The translations under genes and the position numbers were made by a program. Below, piece after piece: positions 58,341 to 64,000 of a stretch of 64,000 nt of DNA. Numbering within the stretch: position 1 is the stretch's first letter; each line of letters starts with the position of its first letter. Under the pieces are notes generated by a model. It was not told where the DNA came from, searched no databases, and saw only the letters and a list, made by a program, of their open reading frames with translations. The stretch comes from Orbilia blumenaviensis. Its lineage: Eukaryota > Ascomycota > Orbiliomycetes > Orbiliales > Orbiliaceae. The DNA lies in the NCBI GenBank assembly GCA_036872755.1, contig JAVHNS010000002.1, forward strand, positions 1,674,001 through 1,738,000, read 5' to 3'.

Positions 58341-59711
58341 CTAATCATCCCCCCCAACTCGAACAAAGTTCCTGCTTCCTTTGCTGCGTCGGACTCTCTC
58401 TGCAAGATCGAGGTTTCCAGCATGTTGGTTCAAACCAGTAATAAAGGAACCCTTGCCGCCCCATTTGGCGTTATTGCGTCGAGCAGTGTCATCTTGATCC
58501 TTCTCCTGGCGGTCACGTTCAGCAAGGGCAGCAAGACGACGGTTGCGGGCTTCATCAAGGTCGGTGGCGTCAGCTTGCATAGCAGCGAGTTTTGCGGCCC
58601 TGTCTTCGTCCGCAGACTTAGATGGTGGAGGTGGGCGACGGTCGTTGTTTCGGCGTGCATAGCTTGGGGGCGAACGCTCTCGCTGTTTGTACGGAGCTGG
58701 AGAAACAGCGGCAGAGTGATGGATTGGCGAGTGGCTACCGGATTTTTGACGGTCCTCACGGGATCTTTTCGGGGAACGAGATCGTCGTTCATCCCTTGAA
58801 TTTCGTGGGGAATGAGAACGTTTTTGTTCTTTTGATGGTCGTGGAGAACGAGAACGCTTCTCATCCCGTGAAGGTCGTGGGGAGCGAGATCGAGCTCTCT
58901 TCTCATCACGTCGACGGGGTGAACGAGATCTTGAGCTTCGACGGTGGTGTCGGCTGCTCCTGTGGCGGTCTTCGTCATCTCGATCACGGTCTCGGTGAGA
59001 TGATCTATGGTGTTCGTCGTCTCGGTCTCGGTGGGATCTATGGTGCTTTCGGTCACGGCTCCTGTCCCTGTCTCTATCTCGGTGTCGATGTCGGTCCTCG
59101 TCGTGCCTGGAAGACCTATGCTTGCGATCCCTGTCCCTTTCCCTTTCCCTATCCCTATCGCGGTGGCGATCCTTTTCTCGGTCTTTCTTCCCATCGGCGC
59201 CGGACTCCTTCAACATCATCCTTCTAACACTTGGGTCGTTCATAGCCGCTTCCAGAGCTGCTTGCTCTCTTCTCTTAATAGCCAACATGGGGTCCTCCCT
59301 GATCTTATTCGCCGTATCTCTGACAGTATTCGCATTCTGGACAGCCATGAAGCTCCCTTCGCCAGCATCTTTCTTCAAAGCCGAGGTCTCTTCTTCCTCC
59401 TTTCCCTTCAAAATCTGATCAACCCGTCGCTTTCCCAATAGATACCCTTCAAGCTCCTCGCTAACGGGACCGTTCTCTCCAGAGGAAGGGCCGCCGTACA
59501 TCCAATCAACGCGATCAGGTCGTTTCTTGCCACCAGCGGCTTCTTGGATTTCCTGAAGTTCTTGCAGTTGGCGCTCCTCGGCTCGTTCTTTGCGCATCTG
59601 CTCGATGAGCTTTCGCTCTTTCAGAGCTTTGAGCTCTTCCTCGTACACTCGCTCTTGGTTCTTGAGGAGGTTGGGATGCCATGATTTTTTGAGATTGAGA
59701 TCGCCACCCAT
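58341..59711 (-). CDS. CWC25: CWC25, spliceosomal step-one factor
   Basis: Pre-mRNA splicing factor that joins after Prp2 action and promotes the first transesterification. Single exon, 456 aa. The N-terminal CIR/Cwf18-like block [20 protein letters not shown], then [20 protein letters not shown], is the family signature; [20 protein letters not shown] and [17 protein letters not shown] follow as in fungal orthologues. Residues about 175-335 are an RS/RD/RH-rich tail ([37 protein letters not shown]), typical of metazoan and filamentous-fungal splicing proteins but longer than in yeast. The end ([40 protein letters not shown]) is also conserved in CWC25. Overlapping frames on the plus strand are shadows of the repetitive RS tail. 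Confidence 0.93.
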   Translation of the reverse strand: MGGDLNLKKSWHPNLLKNQERVYEEELKALKERKLIEQMRKERAEERQLQELQEIQEAAGGKKRPDRVDWMYGGPSSGENGPVSEELEGYLLGKRRVDQILKGKEEEETSALKKDAGEGSFMAVQNANTVRDTANKIREDPMLAIKRREQAALEAAMNDPSVRRMMLKESGADGKKDREKDRHRDRDRERERDRDRKHRSSRHDEDRHRHRDRDRDRSRDRKHHRSHRDRDDEHHRSSHRDRDRDDEDRHRSSRHHRRSSRSRSPRRRDEKRARSRSPRPSRDEKRSRSPRPSKEQKRSHSPRNSRDERRSRSPKRSREDRQKSGSHSPIHHSAAVSPAPYKQRERSPPSYARRNNDRRPPPPSKSADEDRAAKLAAMQADATDLDEARNRRLAALAERDRQEKDQDDTARRNNAKWGGKGSFITGLNQHAGNLDLAERVRRSKGSRNFVRVGGDD

Positions 59712-60374
59712 GGTTGGTGATGTTGGACGTTAAGCACGTCGATGGGCTGTCGGAAGGAAGAGATGTGAGTGGTGTGGTTAGAAGAGCTGGAGTAGTATGG
59801 ATCGTGAAGGCCTGACAGCCAGGTCAGGCGTTTGTGATAGCTGTAGTGATAGTGATGGTTATGAGGGCGATGATGAGTAGCTTCGCTTTTGGTGGTGGCG
59901 ATGGAGATGGATGGTGACTGTGAATGGATGGAAGATGAAGGATGGCGGGTGCAAATGGGAGTCAACTCATTGTTTGCGACAACCTGTTGGTGTGGCAAAC
60001 ACCACAACACAAAAGAGGCAAGCATCTCAATGGCAGAAAGCTTCCTAATATAGCAATATCTATAATTAAATACTAGACTGCCTATTATGGTAATACCGAC
60101 ATCACATTTTTCTAGTTACCAAATTGGGGAATTAAGTATTGGCGATAGGCTTTCAAAGCTTCGAACTTCAACATCCTAACAGTTCACCACACACTCTTAA
60201 AGCTTCATATTACATCGTCGGCATCAAAGGAGTCTCCGCCAATTGGCCTCTCACAAAAACCCCCCTCAAAACCCAACTAAACATGACATCGATATAATAT
60301 CTACAATTCTTACAATTCCCACCTCCAGAATTTGATACCGACGACAGACTTAAAATACATCGATACTTCACATC
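59712..60374. promoter_or_regulatory. divergent promoter region of CWC25 and the uL6m gene
   Basis: 663 bp between two divergent starts. A frame at 59621-60025 (-) overlaps the CWC25 start, is His/Ser/Thr-rich, and looks like leader sequence. No TATA box is obvious. Confidence 0.45.
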
Positions 60375-61127
60375 ATGTCAACCACCACCCTCCGAACCCG
60401 CCTCGCGCGCCTCACCCTCGACACACCCACCCCTTCTATCTGTCGACAATGCTTAACCTCCACCTCCCGCCGTCAATTCTCCACCACCAACCCTCTCTCC
60501 TCCAAAGTCGGTTCCTCACCACTCGTAATCCCGGAAAACGTCTCCCTCACAATCTACACCCCACCACCACCAACCCACGCAACCCGCACCTTACCCCTCA
60601 GAACAACCACCGTCACCGGTCCCCTGGGACAGATCACAATTCCAATCCCTCACTTCCTAAACATAACCCTCACAACTCCACCTCCAGACTCAGAAATCAA
60701 ATCTTCGAAAGCAGTGATCACTATCAACGACCCAACTGCTAAACCGCAACGTCAGATGTGGGGTACCGCTCGCGCACTACTTGCAAACCACATCTTAGGC
60801 GTAACAGAAGGTCACGCCGCATTGCTAAGATTCGTGGGCGTTGGTTACCGTGCGATCGTTCAAGACGGCAGTGGAAGGTTTAACACGGGGAAGAAGGTGG
60901 TTAATCTAAAACTGGGTTATTCGCATCCTATAATGTTGACGGTTCCGGATGGTGTTACGGCTTCGGCTCCTGTGCCGACAAGACTGCTGTTGGAGGGGAT
61001 TAATAAAGAGACGGTGAATAGTTTCGCGGCTGAAATTAGACGGTGGAGAGTTCCGGAGCCGTATAAGGGTAAAGGAATATTTGTGAACGATGAGACGATT
61101 AAGATGAAAGCGAAGAAGATCAAATAG
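60375..61127 (+). CDS. MRPL6: mitochondrial large-subunit ribosomal protein uL6m (MRPL6)
   Basis: uL6 family protein of the mitochondrial 54S subunit, 250 aa, single exon. Residues 1-45 form a basic, Ser/Thr/Arg-rich presequence (TRLARLTLDTPTPSICRQC, SRRQFSTTN). The body has the two L6 modules: SPLVIPENVSLTI ... TVTGPLGQITI near 80-95, then MWGTARALLANHILGVTEGH, AALLRFVGVGYRAIVQ, VVNLKLGYSHPIMLTVPDGV, and the C-terminal LLLEGINKETVNSFAAEIRR with RVPEPYKGKGIFVNDETIK, the classic uL6 rRNA-binding end. It converges on the HAL2-like gene 217 bp downstream. Confidence 0.93.
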   Translation: MSTTTLRTRLARLTLDTPTPSICRQCLTSTSRRQFSTTNPLSSKVGSSPLVIPENVSLTIYTPPPPTHATRTLPLRTTTVTGPLGQITIPIPHFLNITLTTPPPDSEIKSSKAVITINDPTAKPQRQMWGTARALLANHILGVTEGHAALLRFVGVGYRAIVQDGSGRFNTGKKVVNLKLGYSHPIMLTVPDGVTASAPVPTRLLLEGINKETVNSFAAEIRRWRVPEPYKGKGIFVNDETIKMKAKKIK

Positions 61128-61344
61128 TGGGCCGTATACTGTACATATCTTCAACAGCGGCAGACTACAACTACCCTTTTTATGTATCTATTGTATTATA
61201 TATACCTTTTCTTCCTTTCAATTCAACTTGCTCTACTTCCAGATATCATCTGAGAGGCTGTATATAGTAGTAGTTAAAAAAAAAAAAAAGTAAATTTTGC
61301 AATTTCCTACGTTCTAGGAAAAAGAATCTAAAAAAGGCCTTCCT

Positions 61345-62934
61345 TTACAAAACGCTCTTAGCCCCATAAACCTCAATGGCAGCCTCACTCACAACCCTCA
61401 CTACATCCTCCGCAATCCCCTTCGGCATAACAATCACCCCTTTATTCCTCTTAAACGTCCTACCAGTCGTAAAATCCAACTTATCACCATACATATCAAA
61501 CACCGCTCCACCAGCCTCCTCAACAACCAAACTACCAGCCGCATGATCCCATATCTTCTCTTCATACTTCATGCTAGTTGGTAGACGAAGGTATATTTCT
61601 GCCTGTCCTAGCGCTAAGGCTGCGTATTTAACTTGTGAGTCGTATCGGACTGGGTCTTTGGTGATACCTAGTCCGCTGGCGATTTTACCCTGGAGGTTGT
61701 GGTTCGAGTGGCCACTTTCTACACCTTCGCAGAAGGCGGCTTCTGAGGAGGTGGTTATTGGCTTCATGGTGACTCTGGAAGGGTCAGCGAGAGTTGAAAA
61801 GTCCGATGATAGCGGCCTCTGTTAAACCACATACGCCCGTCAGCATAATCCTCAAAAATCTAAAGATATAAAAATTAAATATATAAAAGAAACTCACCAC
61901 AACAGTGCCCTGCCCCCGAACCGCACTGACCAAAACCCCACCATCCTCCCCCAAATTCGGACATCCAAGCACTCCAACCTCCACAACCCCATCAACCAAC
62001 AAAGCAAGCGCAATAGCATACTGACCACCTCTCAGAAACCCCTTTGTACCATCAATAGGATCCAGAGCCCACACCCTCCCCTTCCCACTCTCCGTATGTC
62101 TTCCCTTATCAATGAAATCCATCATCTCGGTTTCATTGCTAACGGTTCCTAGTTCAGGTACCGGACCGGATGATGTTGATGACGACGATGAAGACTGTCC
62201 CGTGGCATTGGAGTATATTGCGTCTGTTACGGCCTTAAATACTAATCCCGTAAGCTCCTTATTTGATCGAAGGTCTGCAGAGTCTTCTTCGCCGATGATG
62301 TTATCATCTGGGAAGTTCTTATCAAGACTGGCAAATACGAGAGATTGTGCTCCAAAGTCGGCGACTGATTACTCCTCAAATAGGAGTTCAAGACGTTAGT
62401 ATATGTACTATAAAAATAGAATAGAAAAAAATAAAAAATAAAAAATAAAAAAAAGGTGATAAGGGAGAGGGTAGAGAGGGAAGAAAACATACTAGTAACA
62501 GGACTATTATCATCCTTCTCCAGTGTCCCCTTAACCTTCGAATTATAAACCGCCTTCGAAAGAACCGCCGCCCTCTGAACCGCAAGCTCAGCTACCCTCC
62601 TCTCCCGTTCAAACGGTAAACTCGCACCAGTAGAAGTAGCCATCGTCCTCGAACTAAATATCCTGCGATGAGGCCCGGAAGTCAAACAAAGAAACCCGAT
62701 TCGTTTGTTCGCACAAACAGTATTCGAAAAGCGGGTTACTATGAAGCTCTGAAGCCGAGGGAAAAGAACTGCTTGAGGAGTAGAAGCCACGCCGACGATG
62801 GTGATTGCCAGGATTACGGGGAGAACGATGCTGAGGATGATTAACACCCTGGATATGGAATGCTTGTTTCGCGGGGTGGTAGTAGTAACTTTTGATTGTG
62901 GGGGGCTCCTAGCTGCACCTGCAGATGGTCGCAT
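61345..62934 (-). CDS. HAL2: 3'(2'),5'-bisphosphate nucleotidase (HAL2/MET22)
   Basis: Mg-dependent, Li/Na-sensitive phosphatase that removes PAP made during sulfate assimilation. Three exons: 62934-62493, 62364-61898, 61818-61345. From the first ATG (62934) the product is 460 aa; from the internal ATG at 62643 it is 363 aa, matching the usual family length (yeast 357) and start (LPFERERRVAELAVQRAAVL). Metal-site motifs: DNSPVT joined to IADFGAQ, the Glu in NIIGEED, and WALDPIDGTKGFLRGGQYAI; KIWDHAAGSLVVEEAGGAVF gives the last Asp. The 97-residue extension holds a hydrophobic helix (RVLIILSIVLPVILAITIVG) and an Arg-rich piece ending RRIFSSRT, so a membrane-anchored or organelle-targeted long form is possible. 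The exon 1/2 junction restores SPVTIADFGAQ exactly. Confidence 0.9.
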
Positions 62935-63699
62935 GGGAAGGAAAGAAAAATTATCTAAAAATTCTTAAGATAAATAATCCCCAAAGAGAAATGGAAAAAA
63001 AAATGGGATGTCCAAGGCGATGAATTATCTAATGGTATCTCGAGACGAGTTTACGTCAAATCCCACTCTTTCTCTTGGTGGGTGCACCGGTGTGCTAGCT
63101 ATTTTAATACCACTTACGTTACCGTTCGATGTCGTTGTTTCTGCGTTGCAGGCCGCCAAGCCTTGTCGTTGAGGATGGGATGTCGCCGGAGTCGGGGTTA
63201 TGTCCTTCTGGCCCATGCATATACGCCTATGATGGGATGCTTATTTGTAATTAAACAACCTCCACCTTTTTAATTCCCCTTGGGTCTCTAGTCTCGTTTA
63301 TTACACGTATTTATAGCCCCGGTAAGAGGTGAGCCTTATACACAGAGGTAATCGTAATCAACAAATGAATAATTCAGAAAAGTATTGAAAACGCCTCTGA
63401 AACTGAAAAAGAACACCCCTTGATAAAAATACAGATAATGAGGCACCCAAACGATGATTCACTGGAGCCAAAACAAAATATATTTGGTTAGAATTTACGG
63501 CGTTACTTTTCAGATGAACGCCTCTAATGCCCTTGCATGGAGAGAAGAAGAAAAAAAGTAATAAGAAAAATAGATCCGGAGAAGATTAAGAAGTGGAAGA
63601 AAAATAGTATGAAAGATAAAAGAAGAAATTTGAAAGAGAAACAAAACCACTGGGTATTGGAGTCGCTAGTAGCAATCAACGGAAACGACAGTGGGATTC
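62935..63699. other. intergenic, 765 bp
   Basis: Promoter side of the HAL2-like gene (A-rich just before 62934) and the 3' UTR of the right-edge gene, with a purine-rich GAAGAAGAAAAAAAGTAATAAG stretch around 63541-63560. No gene supported. Confidence 0.4.
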
Positions 63700-64000
63700 C
63701 TAAAGCATGATAGGGTATGGAGACGAATCTGAATCCTCCATACCATCAACCATAGGAACATCCTCCCCACCTTCATGGAACGTCTGTGTTACATTACTGA
63801 TAATGTCACAGAGAACTGAAATGAAGTACTGGTTCCGACTGGCTGCCAGTTTCTCAGCCAATCTAGTTCTGAGCAAGAGCAAGCTATTCGACCCAGAAGG
63901 CTTCACCCTACTAATGTTCTGTAAAACCTTTGACGCCATAATATGGACCCCGGAGTTTTCGGGCTGTTCTCGGGCTGGGACCTCCAGGGTCCAGGGAATA
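63700..64000 (-). CDS. C-terminal part of an unidentified protein, cut by the window edge
   Basis: The frame is open from the right edge to a stop at 63702-63700, giving about 99 residues (IPWTLEVPAREQPENSGVHI, then MASKVLQNISRVKPSGSNSL, LLLRTRLAEKLAASRNQYFI). It looks coding: codons run evenly upstream of the Met at 63939, so that Met is internal. The visible part is a Leu/Ala-rich amphipathic helix region (VLCDIISNVTQTF), then an acidic tail (GGEDVPMVDGMEDSDSSPYP). I do not recognise the family. The rest lies to the right of the window. Confidence 0.6.
   Translation of the reverse strand, partial: IPWTLEVPAREQPENSGVHIMASKVLQNISRVKPSGSNSLLLLRTRLAEKLAASRNQYFISVLCDIISNVTQTFHEGGEDVPMVDGMEDSDSSPYPIML

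Noticed and set aside
58422..59441. Long plus-strand frames and a 254-codon minus frame across CWC25
   Set aside because: They are shadows of the RS/RD repeat coding region of CWC25, which has clear family motifs at both ends.

Overview
This is nuclear DNA from a filamentous ascomycete (Pezizomycotina). Genes are monocistronic, on both strands, and interrupted by short introns of about 45-330 bp with GT...AG ends and CTAAC/CTAAT-like branch sites. The content (proteasome, ribosome biogenesis, mitochondrial matrix enzymes, CFEM proteins, a tetraspanin, F-box proteins) is fungal. A nematode-trapping-type lineage such as Orbiliomycetes would suit the secreted-subtilase and F-box paralogues, but that is a guess. 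Exon structures were built by hand from splice signals, reading phase and family resemblance.

Layout. (1) 1-4.2 kb: the 5' end of the 20S proteasome alpha subunit PRE9 diverges from KRR1, followed by a secreted double-psi beta-barrel (expansin-like) protein. (2) 5.2-18 kb: an AT-rich, gene-poor block with a same-strand array of three secreted S8 subtilisin-like genes sharing one five-exon architecture, plus a decayed fourth copy. The catalytic residues erode from copy to copy. (3) 18-23 kb: AT-rich spacer with three tRNA-like units and one F-box gene. (4) 23-30 kb: housekeeping block with the BCKDH E1-alpha subunit, an Rsm1/C3HC zinc-finger protein, ATP12 and a HIT-family Ap3A/Ap4A hydrolase. 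(5) 30-37 kb: mobile DNA, with a convergent PIF/Harbinger pair (DDE transposase plus Myb-like protein), flanking repeat fragments and a small MITE-like element. (6) 38-41.3 kb: tandem CFEM membrane proteins. (7) 42.3-43 kb: a fold-back element whose arms carry 19-bp tandem repeats. (8) 43.9-49.4 kb: a nine-exon pyruvate decarboxylase and a PLS1-size tetraspanin. (9) 50.5-55.4 kb: a retrotransposon gag relic, an F-box gene, and a second F-box-like gene with one in-frame stop. (10) 56.4-64 kb: housekeeping block with glutathione synthetase, CWC25, mitochondrial uL6m, the HAL2/MET22 nucleotidase, and the C-terminus of an unidentified protein at the right edge.

Conserved core genes (proteasome, SSU processome, spliceosome, mitochondrial translation and F1 assembly, branched-chain amino acid catabolism, glutathione and sulfate/PAP metabolism) alternate with fast-evolving accessory islands (subtilases, CFEM, F-box, transposons). 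The least expected content is the subtilase array, which looks like a family moving from protease to pseudoprotease, together with the Harbinger pair and the fold-back element. I found no secondary-metabolite cluster, CRISPR array or rRNA gene.
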